The notes beneath the pieces are model-generated. The model ran no database searches and was not told the origin of the DNA. It worked only from the letters and a program-made list of their open reading frames with translations. Below, one piece after another: positions 25,501-36,812 of a DNA stretch of 64,000 nucleotides. Origin of the DNA: Macrostomum hystrix (Eukaryota; Platyhelminthes; Macrostomidae). Numbering within the stretch: position 1 is the first letter of the stretch; each line of letters starts with the position of its first letter. Where the stretch lies: positions 1,674,001 to 1,738,000 of the forward strand of contig CATNEN010000038.1 of the NCBI GenBank assembly GCA_950097015.1, written 5' to 3'. The position numbers were made by a program, and so were the translations under genes.

Positions 25501-25817
25501 GATGTGGCCACGCCGCTAAATCGAGCTCGTTGATATTGGTGCGAAGAGCAAACACGTTAACCCGCTGTGCCAATCAAACCCCACGTGTTTTCGGTTTTTG
25601 GAACTATACGTGTAAATTTGGAATTGTAGCCGGTTTTTTTAGTTTTTTTACCTGGCAACGAGGAAAATCTGGAAATCGGCTTTGCACCTTCCAGCTGCCA
25701 TGAGCACCGATCGCTGTCATCCTGACGAGAGCGCGTAGATTCGTTATTGTGCGCCATCGACTCCGTGGAAGTACTGAGAAAAACAAACAGCATTGCTAAA
25801 GCTAGCTGAACGTACAT
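22562..25817 (-). CDS. MPEG1: MPEG1/perforin-2-like MACPF membrane protein, gene B
   Basis: Four exons: 25817-25652, 25091-24206, 24098-23855 and 23734-22562 (about 822 aa). Exon lengths and phases of exons 1 and 2 equal those of gene A exactly (166 and 886 bases). It has a signal peptide, GGGWDNLRN, the MACPF signature DFGTHVVTSVEAGG, LVPVDRNGEPLCDVI, a Cys-rich exon 3 (ATNYSFAGIFQIC) and a lumenal exon 4 with MVYGGAY and LTLDIVDGCSVMQC. The membrane helix (about aa 644-666, IAWGVVGGVLGAVCIGGTAVYLV) comes directly after EESVKAGDDGE, so the ESHGW...GFFG segment of genes A and C is absent. The cytoplasmic tail is long (about 156 aa) and Ser/Arg/Asp-rich. It probably makes the same kind of pore-forming defence protein with different tail-dependent sorting. 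A SINE sits in intron 1. Confidence 0.9.
25318..25572 (-). mobile_element. SINE family B copy in gene B intron 1
   Basis: Diverged copy: CAATGGCACT, GCTGACACCTGAACACACAC, GGCTTTCTCATCG, GGCAGTGTACAC, CAAGCCTTCTCTC, ATGATGTGGCCACGCCG and the reverse of the tRNA-like head (ATCGAGCTC...GCGAAGAGCAAACACG). It lies in the same orientation as gene B. Confidence 0.7.
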
Positions 25818-27022
25818 TGCTGCTACTGCGATTGTGCGTCAAGGCAAGATAGATTTCTTTTGGAACCAGATTCTAGTAAGTTGCCTGTCAAAAAGCCCAA
25901 ACAATCGTCTTTTTGTACCCGTTAACTCGTGCAGCACACACGACTCAGGCAGATGACTCGCGGCACAGTTTTCGACACCGAGTTCAACTACGAGCGGTAG
26001 TTGCCTATTAGCGGTAACATAAATGTGGCGAGTGGCTGTTGGTCTAAACCTTTGTATTGAAGACAAAAGCACAATTACGAGTAATCCCTCGAAAAGCCTA
26101 ACTTTTTTAGAGACAAACTTGTCCAAGGACCACTTTAGCAGACAGATGCAAGACTCGATTCGTGGAAAAATGTTGACAGCCGATTTTAAGCAAAGCTGTA
26201 TCGGGGAGAGCCGAGCTGTATCGAGGAGATGATTAAATTCCGTTAATTTTATAAAGGTAACATTTCTGAAAGAAATCTATTCATATTAATAGGACGAGTG
26301 GCCTTAAATCTCATACTGACACTGCAGCTGTCTGCATGGCTCCCAACGGATAAAATCAATAAAAATAACTATCAGTAGTCATCGAGTCATCGCCAAAATG
26401 TACTTTTCGCGTAAGAAACATCTTCACAGATTTCTTCATAAATCGAGTCTCGCTAATTTAGTAGCCCTTGAATATGCGACGCGTCGCAAATCTTTCTTCG
26501 GTCTGTAGTCAAATTTTTAAATTTTAATAACCTAATTGTTGAGCATATTTAGTTTTAAAACAAAATTCATAGCGGTATTTTTACGCTTTTTTTACTTTCA
26601 AACAATATATAGAATTCAAAAATGGAAGTTCTATGATTTCTATAAAATGGATTGAAACCTTTATTAAAGTTGATTTCAAAAACCCGCATCAAGCTATCTA
26701 TTTCAGACTCTATTTAGACACTAATTATAAATTTAACTCCAGTCACGACTGCAAAGGTAAATTTAACATGTCATTTCCGTGTCTACCGACTTCCGCCGAC
26801 GCAGTCGCTATTAATTGTTCGCTAGCAGCTTAATAAAGACTTAACTTTAAAGAGGTTAACATTTGTTACTATCACGGCTCGATTTTAAAGAGGGATGTAT
26901 ATTTTGGTTGCAATCTGTTTATCGAAGCAGCACACTTAAATGCCAGAAAATTCAGTTGATAACTGGTCGATTAGGTAGTGGCAAGTCTATCGGACATAAC
27001 AGAATCAATTTAAAAAATCATA
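25818..27022. promoter_or_regulatory. Divergent intergenic region between MPEG1-like genes B and C
   Basis: Genes B (leftward) and C (rightward) start on opposite sides of this 1.2-kb AT-rich region, so it must hold both promoters. I cannot point to a defined TATA box or factor site with confidence. Confidence 0.45.
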
Positions 27023-29796
27023 ATGTTCCGTTGGATCTTAACAAGAGCACTTGTTGCATGTTCGCTTTTTATTGTAACAAGCGCAGATTGGGTGCCAGAA
27101 GTGAGCCATAAAGATCTGCCCAACCCGGAAGAAATGTGCCACTGGCTCTCTGAGCGCAAAAGCAATGCCATACGATTTTCGACGCTTCCTGGTAAGAAAA
27201 TGAGAGCGCTGCTCACAAATTTCGCTTCAACTCGAGCACTGCAACCCTTACAGGTGGCGGCTGGGACAACCTGCGCAACAAGGACATGGGCCAGGTGGCC
27301 GAAGTCTCATTCAGCGACTGCAAGCTCTCCGACGATGGCACGTACATCCTGCCACGCAATGTCATCCTTCTGATCCGGAAGGAGTCCGCTGTCGAGGTCA
27401 TGTCCGAGATCATGGAGCACTTTAACAACTACAGTAGCACCGTCAGCTCAACCGTCAATGCTGAAGCCTCAAATCAGTGCTTTGGCATTAGCGGAAAGCT
27501 GTCGGATGAGTTTCAGCAGGTGAAGTCGGTGTCCGTGAAAAGCAAACTGAACATCGGACGCACGCAGCTGCGCTACCGACTGTACACGGCCAAGCTGCAG
27601 CCAGACTTTCGATTCTCCAGCGCATTCGTTGGTCGCATGGCGGACATTGTGAACGCCATCGCCAGCAACCGGACGAAGCTGGCTCGATACCTGTCAGACC
27701 TGGTGGTCCGCGACTTCGGTACGCACGCCATCACTACCGTAGAGGCTGGCGGAGTACTCGAGAAGATCGACTTTATCAACTCGGATGTTTTTAAAAGCCG
27801 AGAGACAATTGAGAAAAAGTTTTCGGCTTCAATGAGTCTGAGCTTCTTCAATCTACTGAATATGTCAGCTGGAGTCAAATACGGTGTTCGTAGCGATAGT
27901 TTAGAAGAATACCAGAAGAGTGTCAGCAAGATGTCGATCAGATCGCACGGCGGTCCTATCCTGGGCGCGAATCCGAGTCTGGACGACTGGTTGAGAGGCC
28001 TAAGGGAGAATCTAGTTCCAGTGGATAGGGACGGGGAGCCGCTGTACGCCATCGTCAACAGGAGATCTTTGCCCGACATGCCACTGACGTTCTTGCTACA
28101 GCTGCGAAAGGAAATAGAAAATGCTGTTACCAGGTGAGTTTTGATTAGCGCATCTCAAAGCGCTAGTGCACAAAGAAAGGGCACAATGACCTGTGAAACT
28201 TTGAATCTTCATAAAATTAGCTCGAGGAATACCAAGCGTGAAGCGGAATAAAAGGTCTAATAAAGTTACTCTTCATCATAATTTAAATAAATTTTGTGAC
28301 AGTCTTACTTGTCTAATTGCGCATAAAAGAGCTACCGCTTGCTCAATGTCGTAATCCAGGTACTACAGCGCCAACACAGTCAAGGGCTGTCAAGACCCGA
28401 ATTCAGCCAACTTTGATCCAGTGGCAAATCTGGAGGGCCACTGCGAGTCACCGGCAACAAACTACAGTTTTGCCGGAGTCTACCAGACATGCACCGAGAC
28501 TAGACCCAGTCTGGGAGTCTGCGCAGCCAACAGCGGAGCTCTGAAGAACCCGATCACAGGGACTTTTGCTTGTCCGGAGGGCTACGAAGAAGTAATTCTT
28601 CTTCACTTGATTTAATCAAGTCTCTTCACTTGATTTAATCAAGTCTCTTCACTTGATTTAATCAAGTCTCTTCACTTGATTTATAAAAAAACAACTCTGG
28701 AAACTTATTTTAGGTGCCACTTTTTACAACTCGAGGCGCTAGTAGAGTCAAGTGCACCAGGAAAACCACGAGCTGTTGGCTAATTTTAACCTGCGACGAC
28801 GGCGAATCCTGCGAAGAGTCGAGCAGCACCCTGAGTACGTTCTGGTGCGCGGCCAGAAAGGGCGCCCGACTGAGACCTCACTCGGGCATGGTGTTCGGCG
28901 GGGCCTACTCAACCACCGGTCGATTCGTAAATGTAGTCACCCAAACAGCTTCGTGTCGAGACTTTTTCAGACCTTATCTGATTGGCCGAGACATAGTATT
29001 GTGCTTGAGCATGGACTTGCATTTGGCAGCTCGCTATCGACTTCCTTTCGGAGGCTTCTTCTCGTGCCACTCTGGAAACCCGCTTGCCGAGCCGAACCGA
29101 GGTCTCGTGGCTTCCACTCGCGGTGGCGGTTCTAGCAACGTCGCTCCATCAGCATCGTTGAAACAGTGCCCCGATGGCTTTAGCCAGTTCACTCTGGACA
29201 CTATTGACGGCTGCGCTATCATGCAGTGCATTAAGTCTCGCTCCGGGCCTGGTCGCTTGCCAGTTCGACGTCCGCCGTTCGAGGAGCCCGACTATGAGCT
29301 GATCGAGCGGCCGGTCACTCGAGTTGAGAGTCACGGCTGGCGTTGGGGCTACAACGTGAGTAGCAATTCATGGAGATTCATGGGTTTCTTTGGCAACGAC
29401 AGGCAAAGTGGAATTGTACTCAAGGCGGCGTCCAGAATGTCAGCTGCATCGACTTCCAGCTCAACGGACTTTTCGCTACTCACTGGACTAATTGGCTGTC
29501 TAGCAGGAGCAATCTGCGGCGTCATCCTGACCGCGATGATTTTTCGCAGGTGCAACAAGTCCGTTTCTCGAATCCGTCACCCGTTTCGCAGTCGCGAATG
29601 TGATGACGATGCATCAAGAGAAGCTGAGATTGCTCGAAGACCTCTTGGTGTGAGTGGGTCAACAAGCGCTAAAAGAACCGTCTACGGCGCTGTGAGGGCA
29701 GACGAGCTGCTAGATCGGTGCAGCCAGGCCGAATATCAAGAACACGTAGACATGGACGATGAGGTGGAGGTTACGTGTCATCGAAGTACTGTTTAG
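27023..29796 (+). CDS. MPEG1: MPEG1/perforin-2-like MACPF membrane protein, gene C
   Basis: Four exons: 27023-27191, 27254-28133, 28360-28591 and 28714-29796 (about 787 aa, phases close). The signal peptide is MFRWILTRALVACSLFIVTS. Exon 2 opens with GGGWDNLRN and encodes the MACPF domain, with DFGTHAITTVEAGG at about aa 210 and the block LVPVDRDGEPLYAIV. Exon 3 has ATNYSFAGVYQTC and KNPITGTFACPEGYE. Exon 4 carries the lumenal Cys-rich part (MVFGGAY, LDTIDGCAIMQC), the ESHGW...GFFG segment shared with gene A, a membrane helix (about aa 682-704) and an 83-aa tail. The role inferred from the family is pore formation against internalised microbes. The lumenal and juxtamembrane parts are closer to gene A than to B. 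Introns are short, and intron 3 is nearly filled by a 23-bp tandem repeat. A decayed copy follows downstream. Confidence 0.92.
28598..28682. repeat. 23-bp tandem repeat in gene C intron 3
   Basis: About 3.6 copies of a 23-bp unit containing TTCACTTGATTTAATCAAG, whose 3' half is itself a perfect palindrome around CTTGATTtAATCAAG. It fills most of the 122-bp intron and ends about 30 bases before the acceptor. Confidence 0.9.
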
Positions 29797-30469
29797 ATAT
29801 AACTCAACACCACTGAGCGTTATGAGTTCAAACTTATTTTACGACTGATGATATAAATGCAACGGCTGACAGAAAGACTTCTGGCAATAGACACTTGATT
29901 ATTCAGTATTTACATAACGATAACAAGTTTTGTTCTCAAAATAATATCAAATTCACATTAACTGATATCTACGAGTATTTAACATTCGCTGATGATAATT
30001 CCCAGATGTAATTTTTTGCTAGTTAAGTTAGGTAGCATGTGTTAGTCGCAGATAAGTGTGCGTGAGCAAACACTTTTAATGAGTTGAATCATGATTGCAT
30101 TATTTAAGAGGGCATTTTACATCAGTAAATTTTGTCACCCTCGCAAAATAGACTTAGTAAAATTGCAGAGTTTTAAATAATGATGTGCATTCGATACATT
30201 AACTCCTACAAAACATTTGCTATAACTAAGTTTACTATTCCAACGAGCCGTACATTAAAAATCCCACATTTTCTAAAAATAAAAATAGCGAGAACTATGC
30301 CACGCAATTGAAAAAAATGGCGCAGATTTACTTCAGGATGAAGTCGAACAAGTAGTAGTTAATCGGCATTTACTAACGAGTCAAATTTTTACTCAATCAT
30401 AATCATAAGAACTAGACGAGATTTGCTGACAGTATAATTTAGTGTTTTTACATAATTTACATAAGCTGG
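29797..30469. other. AT-rich spacer
   Basis: AT-rich spacer between gene C and the pseudogene. Nothing recognised. Confidence 0.5.
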
Positions 30470-31620
30470 GACAACCTGCGCAACAATGACATGGGCCAGG
30501 TGGCCGACGTCTCATTCAGCGACTGCAGGCTCTCCGATGATGGCACGTACATCCTGCTACGCAATGTCATGCTTCTGACGCTGTCGAGGTGATGTCCGAG
30601 ATCATAATGACCGAAAATTTCATAAAATTCAAAAGCACAACCAGTAAGAGCATCAATGCAGAGGGATCAAGCCAGTTCTTGAGCATCGACTTCACCCTTG
30701 TCGGATGAGTTTCAGCTGGTGAAGTCGGTGTCCATGAAAAGCAAACTGAACATCGGACGCACGCAGCTGCGCTACCGACTGTACACGGCCAAGCTGCAGC
30801 CAGACTTTCGATTCTCCAGCGCATTCGTTGGTCGCATGGCGGACATTGTGAACGCCATCGCCAGCAACCGGACGAAGCTGGCTCGATACCTGTCAGACCT
30901 GGTGGTCCGCGACTTCGGTACGCACGCCATCACTACCGTGGAGGCTGGAGGAGTTCTTGAGACAATGTATTTATTTAGCACGGATAAGTAGAGTAGCTAG
31001 CATGTCGACGAGTCAAGTACGTCAGGCTGTTTGAGCCATAGTTTTCTTAGCATGCTAAATGTATCTCTTAAAAGCAGCTTTAGCGAGATCGATCGATTAT
31101 GTACCTGATTACCAGAAGAGAGTCGAAAAGATGTCTAAAAGATGAAATGCATTCTAAAAGCTTTCTGGTGCGCGTCTTGCAAGACCACTCAGCCTAGCAA
31201 GCACACCTTACACAAGCAAGCAAGACCCCATGCCTACTTGAGTCAAGGCCGATTCATCAAGCATGTGACTCACGCAGCCTCCTGCCAGGAGTTCGTTCTT
31301 CAAACCGTTCCAGATCGGACGAGACATTCAGCTGTGACTAAGCATGAGTTTGTACCTGGCCGCGAATCAGCGAATGCAGTTTGGCGGCTTGTTCTCGTGT
31401 CGCTATGGCAATCCCAACTCAGCTGGCAATAGCCCCCAGCCAGACCGTGAAGCAGTGCCCGGAGACCTATAGCCGAACTACCGTGGACACAGTCGACGGC
31501 TGCGCTGTGATGCAGTGCGTCAAGTTGAGCACCGCACAAGAGCAGCGGCTGGCGCTGGGCCTACAATGTGGGCAGCCACTCGTGGAGTCTTCTGGGCTAC
31601 TTTGGCAGCCCGGCTGAAAG
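30470..31620 (+). pseudogene. Decayed MPEG1-like copy (psiD)
   Basis: The sequence starts inside the exon 2 equivalent (TGGGACAACCTGCGCAACAA) without the acceptor or the first exon seen in gene C. Near 30580-30700 deletions and a diverged block break the frame. From about 30718 to 30955 it is almost identical to gene C exon 2, including the FGTHAITTVEAGG signature, and then meets a stop at about 30989. The Cys-rich exon 3 equivalent is missing. Diverged remnants of exon 4 follow at about 31140-31610 (FWCA, QGRFIKHVT, VDTVDGCAVMQCVK, then a GWRW...GYFG segment) in more than one frame. No membrane helix or tail can be found. It is a non-functional tandem copy of gene C. Confidence 0.87.
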
Positions 31621-32863
31621 GTCCACTGACTCAGAGCAAACTCGGCAGGCCAGACAGCAGAGTAACTGAATGCCGATGCCGCCAAGTACGCCAGCTCAAC
31701 GACACTGGGTGCCACAACAAAGCCTCACGCGTAGAATATTCCTGCTGGTGACAAACTTCTTCAAAAAACAAAGACTGACGCCATTATATAATGAGATTTC
31801 TTGACTGTTCTGGAATAAGCAGATGATCCTAATACACTTTTTCTTCAAGCTTGGTAAAAATTATCTAATCACCAGAAGCTTTAAATAATCCAGTAAAACG
31901 TTTTATAGGTAGAATTTCGTTAAGCCCCAAACGAAATCGACACAAATACAATGATTCAGTAAGTGAAGGTCATATTTTATTTTAACAATCACAGCGAAAC
32001 ATTTTATGTAAGTTTCATGTTGAATTTTACAATAAAGAACCCCATATTCGAAATAAAAATCGCCAATACCGACAAACTTCATGAAAAAAACTGTAGAGCA
32101 ACAATGAACGAGGTAAAATAAAAAACATTTAGAAAGGGTGAAATTATGAAAAGCAACGCGGAAGCAGTCTACAGTATTCTCGAGGTTCTGAACACACGAA
32201 CGAATGGGAATAGAAGCAGCATTGCGGATTTCTTTAACTCAGTACAGACACCGGGCAAGAGCCTGGAAATTACTCTCAAATGTCCTGTAAGTACATAGAA
32301 TTTGTAATGCTATGAAAGACACAACAATGGCACCTAACCAGTTGGGCCAGATGTACAGGCAGTGGCACAGGGTTGTCAAAATCACATCTATTGCAGCTAA
32401 TGCTGGTACCCATCTTATGGCTTTGCGCAGAAAGAAGACAAATAGTTTCCCCTGTGCTGGGATAAAAACTACCGAGTTCTGAGTTCTGAGTCCCTGGGCT
32501 GCAACGTCCCCTGAGACTGCTCAGTGAAATTATGTTCATTATAGCAACGCAAAACTTAATAGAATAAATCGATAATAGTATGAGCAAAATCTAGTTTTAT
32601 ACGAGTACTCTCAAACACACGATTAAAAAAGCCAAAACTGATTAAGAAAGTGTTAACAAGGAACACCTATAAAATGGGAATGGTTAAAAGGCCAATTAAT
32701 TGTTTAATTAACTAGAAAAATTCCTTATAACTAAATGAAAATGCAAAAAATGTAATAATTAGAACAGTTCTAACACACATTCATTACAGGATTAATAATT
32801 AGAATATGGCTATTACATGCATAATGTAGATTGATTAGCAAATCAAAATCCAGGTCATACAGG
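31621..32863. other. Intergenic DNA
   Basis: AT-rich sequence between psiD and the 3' end of the SLC25A51-like gene. I see no gene. A short stretch near 32370 (GCTAATGCTGGTACCCAT) weakly recalls SINE family A but is too short to call. Confidence 0.45.
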
Positions 32864-34455
32864 TCACTCAGACAGTTTCACAATGTCAACCAGCAATGGC
32901 TGCTTGGACTTGAAGTCCAACAGGCGCCTGGAGCAGCAGTCGTAAGCAGCGGTGATCACACCCCAGGACAGCATCGCCCGGCAACAGTTGGCCGGCGCGC
33001 CGCGCATCAGGCCACGGCCGCGCTCAGTTGCTAGGCGAACCAGCACATCCTGCACGGACTGCAGCGGCCCGCCAACACGGGCCTGCATGCTAGACTTGGC
33101 CACATTCAGCGGATAAACCACGGTTGAAATGGCGCCGCCAATAAGTGCCCCGTGTAGGAACTGGGCCAGCAACTGGTTGGAAACTGCGGGCAGCCAGTGC
33201 TGAGTTCGTTCGCGAAGACTAAAGTACAGAACTGTACTGCTGACATTGCGCAGAAGCACCTGTCAGGCATGAGGGTCAATTTAGGCTGAGATGCGAATGA
33301 GAAGCAGCTGCCCCCCTTCAAGGAGGCAAATGGATTGCGGGCCCCCCCTCACCGCGCTGAAGCCGCGATACCATTCGGCGATGCCGTGCCATCGCTGCAA
33401 CTCGGCGAAGGTGTGAAACGTGTCGCGATACCGCCTGCCACTGTCGCCCATCTGCAGCAATGTCTGCACCCTCTCGAATGGCATCAGCACCGCTTCGCAG
33501 GCTCCCGCGACGCCAGCGGCCGCAGCCGCCTTCGCGATCTCCGCAGACCTCTTGGCGTCCTTGGCAACCGAAACCCGGCATACGCGAGGACCTCCGTCGT
33601 CGAAAAAACGCCTGGCACCGGAGTAGCAGCCGAACATGACGCCAAGGTTACTGGCCCGCTGCAGCAGCGGCGGCAGAGCGCCTCTGAAATGTGCCGCCAA
33701 TCAAATTCTTTAATGTGTCAGTCCTTCAGTGCCAGTGAGTTTGCTGTGACCCATGCCTCAGTACTTCAGCGCCAGTGAGTCAGCTGTGACCCATGCCTCA
33801 GCCCTTCAGTGCCAGTGAGTCAGCTGTGACCCATGCCTCAGCCCTTCAGCGCCAGTGAGTCAGCTGTGACCCATGCCTCAGCCCTTCAGCGCCAGTGAGT
33901 CAGCTGTGACCCATGCCTCAGCCCTTCAGTGCCAGTGAGTCAGCTGTGATCCATGCCTCAGCCCTTCAGTGCCAGTGAGTCAGCTGTGATCCATGCCTCA
34001 GCCCTTCAGTGCCAGTGAGTCAGCTGTGATCCATGCCTCAGCCCTTCAGTGCCAGTGAGTGAGCTGTGACCCATGCCTGAGTCTTCGAGATCCTACAATC
34101 CCTAAGATTGGAGGCTGCAGCCCCATATTATCTGAGGAGTCCCAGTGTATAAACTAAATAGCTGCCGCAGCCATTAGAAGCAGCTTTGAATGAGTTCTCA
34201 CCTGTACATAGTGGAGAACTCAGCTAGCAGCACCTGCTTAGCAGCCGTACCAAAGGTCAAGTTGTGCAACTGTTGCCTGAACACTATTTTATTCAACGGG
34301 AAGCTGACTGCCACATTGCTAACGGCTGACACGGCACCGCAGAGGTAGCATTGGCCGGCTGTGAGTGCAGCTGCTCCACCCACTGTGCTCACACTGCCGG
34401 AAGCTGGAGTTGTCCACAGACATTGCTGCTGCTGCTGGTTCTGCTGCTTTGGCAT
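32864..34455 (-). CDS. SLC25A51: Mitochondrial carrier, SLC25A51/52 (NAD transporter) type
   Basis: Three exons: 34455-34202, 33683-33353 and 33259-32864 (about 326 aa, phases close). After a Gln-rich start come three carrier repeats: AVSFPLNKIVFRQQL with GALPPLLQRASNLGVMFG; EAVLMPFERVQTLLQ with YRGFSAVLLRNVSSTVLYF; and STVVYPLNVAKSSMQ with LMRGAPANCCRAMLSWGVITAAYD. The variant signatures FPLNKIVFRQQL, PFERVQTLLQ and YPLNVAKSSMQ, in place of the usual PxDxxKxRxQ, match the SLC25A51/A52 branch, which carries NAD+ across the inner mitochondrial membrane. Intron 1 holds a 40-bp minisatellite. The short Cys- and Gln-rich N terminus is not conserved and the exact start is less certain. The related SLC25A53 is the main alternative. 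Confidence 0.9.
33715..34075. repeat. 40-bp minisatellite in SLC25A51-like intron 1
   Basis: About nine copies of a 40-bp unit containing CAGTGCCAGTGAGTCAGCTG and GACCCATGCCTCAGCCCTT. On the gene's strand the array ends about 31 bases before the acceptor of exon 2. Confidence 0.95.
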
Positions 34456-35781
34456 TACGGCACTGAAAGTGACACACTGCAGAAATGAGAAAATAGCTGC
34501 TCATGGCAAAACTTCCCGTAAAATAAACAGGTAATTACTTGACTTTATATCCTAGCTAGGTAATTGGTACTTTCAACTACAATTATAATTTTGTGATAAC
34601 TAAATTAACTTGAAAATGTATTGTGTCTCCATAGATTTAGACCATTTAAAGCTCATTTGAAGATTTTTTAGCCAGATTTAACTAAGAATCTATTCAAGAT
34701 TATTAGGAATTTACGAGTATATTCTGAGCAGTATAAATTAAATGTACATTTTGAACACCAGCACAAGATGGTATTGATGCACGCACACATGCGGCATTAG
34801 TCATACACGTAGGATACTAATGTATTTATTTACGAGTATATAGAGATTTACAATACAAAATATACAGTCAGCTATTGCTATATGAATAAATAACATGCTT
34901 AGTTTGTACACGACACAAAAATAAGCATAAAACCACTCACATACTACTATTAGTGCAAGTATACAGGAGGGCAATAGATTTAGCTGCTGTTTAAAAAACT
35001 GGACACAGTAAAAACACGCTGAAAAAGAATTAAGAGGAAAATCATCACAAGTATAAATAGAAGGGCTTGAAATAAATATGAGAACAGAGGCATGCTGCAC
35101 AGATTTACATGTACGAGCACTTTAAGCACGCACAGGCAAGTTAAAAAAAAACACAAGACAGACGGTCGATTTGACTGACAGGTGAAAAAGAGTAGATCAG
35201 AGTAACCAATGCATAAAATCAATCTGAAATAGTCTTTAGTAATTTGCTTTTTTCATAAAGTGAGTACTAGGTCTAGGGGCCCTTATCGGTTTCGCATGTA
35301 CTTTAGGATTCTAAATAGGCTATTCAGGTTTAGAAGTCGTCAAACATTTTAAATTTCCAATCCTCTGAACAAACAATAAAAGCCTTAGAACTCGTAAATT
35401 AAAATAGACTAAACCGAAGCCATGATTAAAAATTATAACTCACAAAACAATCCAGAAGCAGAATTATGAACAGCATAAGGTCGAGTCGATGTACACAAGT
35501 TTGTGCGCTCGTCCCTGATACACAATGCGCAGTTTGTTTAAAAGAAACAAAAGCACAACAATGGTTGGATTAGTCTGCGGGAACACAGCCTCATCATAAT
35601 CTAGGAAAATCAACTGGATATGACTGCAACAGCTTCAGTACGACAACTGCAAGAAAAACGGATCGCTAAAACTGTTCGTTCTCTTTTTTAATAATAAAAA
35701 TCTAGTAAAAACACTAGTTAAAAAAGGAATATCGACTCAGTAAAGCATACTGCTATTAGGGCCTAGTGTTAATCAATGCTG
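34456..35781. other. AT-rich intergenic DNA
   Basis: Upstream of the SLC25A51-like gene. I see no gene, RNA or clear element in it. Confidence 0.5.
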
Positions 35782-36685
35782 CAGGGTCCGCAACCCTCTT
35801 TGGCCTGGATGCCAAAGAGAATATAAAATACAACAACAGCAGGAGGAATCGACATTGGAGTGAGAATTAGACTAGGGGAGAGGTGAGGAAATAGATAGTG
35901 GTGAGATGAGACATGGGAGAGATAAGGCAGGGGAGAGATGAGACAGGGGAGAGATGAGACAGGAGTGAGATGAGACAGGGGAGAAATGAGACAGGAGTGA
36001 GATGAGACATGAGAGAGATGAGACAAGGGAAAGATGAGACAGGGGAAAGATGAGACAGGGGAGAGATGAGACAGGGGAGAGATGAGACAGGGAAGAGATG
36101 AGACAGGGGAGAGATGAAATAGGGGTGAGATGAGACAGGGGAGAAATGAGACAGGAGTGAGATGAGACAGGAGAGAGATGAAATAGGGGTGAGATGAGAC
36201 AGGGGAGAAATGAGACAGGAGTGAGATGAGACAGGGGAGAGATGAGACAGGGGAGAGATGAGACAGGGGAGAGATGAGACAGGGGAGAGATGAGACAGGG
36301 GTGAGATGAGACAGGGGAGAAATGAGACAGGAGTGAGATGAGACAGGGGAGAGATGAGACATGGGAGAGATGAGACAGGGGAGAGATGAGACAGGGGAGA
36401 GATGAGACAGGGGTGAGATGAGACAGGGGAGAAATGAGACAGGAGTGAGATGAGACAGGGGAGAGATGAGACATGGGAGAGATGAGACAGGGGAGAGATG
36501 AGACAGGGGAGAGATGAGACAGGGGTGAGATGAGACAGGGGAGAAATGAGACAGGAGTGAGATGAGACAGGGGAGAGATGAGACATGGGAGAGATGAGAC
36601 AGGGGAGAGATGAGACAGGGGAGAGATGAGCCAGGGGAGAGATGAGACAGGAGTGAGATGAGACAGGGGAGAAATGAGCCAGGTG
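35782..36685. mobile_element. Degenerate hAT-like MITE end with 16-bp minisatellite
   Basis: The left end (CAGGGTCCGCAACCCTC...GCCAAAGAGAATATAAAA) matches, with changes, the left ends of the two intact elements at 47679 and 50212. From about 35870 to 36680 a 16-bp unit (GAGATGAGACAGGGGA) is repeated about 50 times, the same motif as inside the other two. The right end is not recognisable. Multiple long minus-strand frames through the array are artefacts. Confidence 0.65.
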
Positions 36686-36812
36686 ATTTACCTGGCAATT
36701 ATTTGCGTAAAGAACAATAAAAAGTGCTTGCAGGCCCTAGAAATATTGTTAAAATTATTTTTAGCAGCGAGTCAAGTTGCAGTTTAAAAAGTGATAAAAA
36801 AAGTTTCGGCCA

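Noticed and set aside
30470-31620. psiD as a fourth functional MPEG1-like gene
   Set aside because: Lacks a signal exon and acceptor, has frame breaks and a stop within the MACPF region, no Cys-rich exon and no membrane helix.
35769-36698. Several overlapping minus-strand frames with Ser/Pro/Cys/Leu repeats
   Set aside because: Three frames of a 16-bp array inside a degenerate MITE; no conserved flanks.
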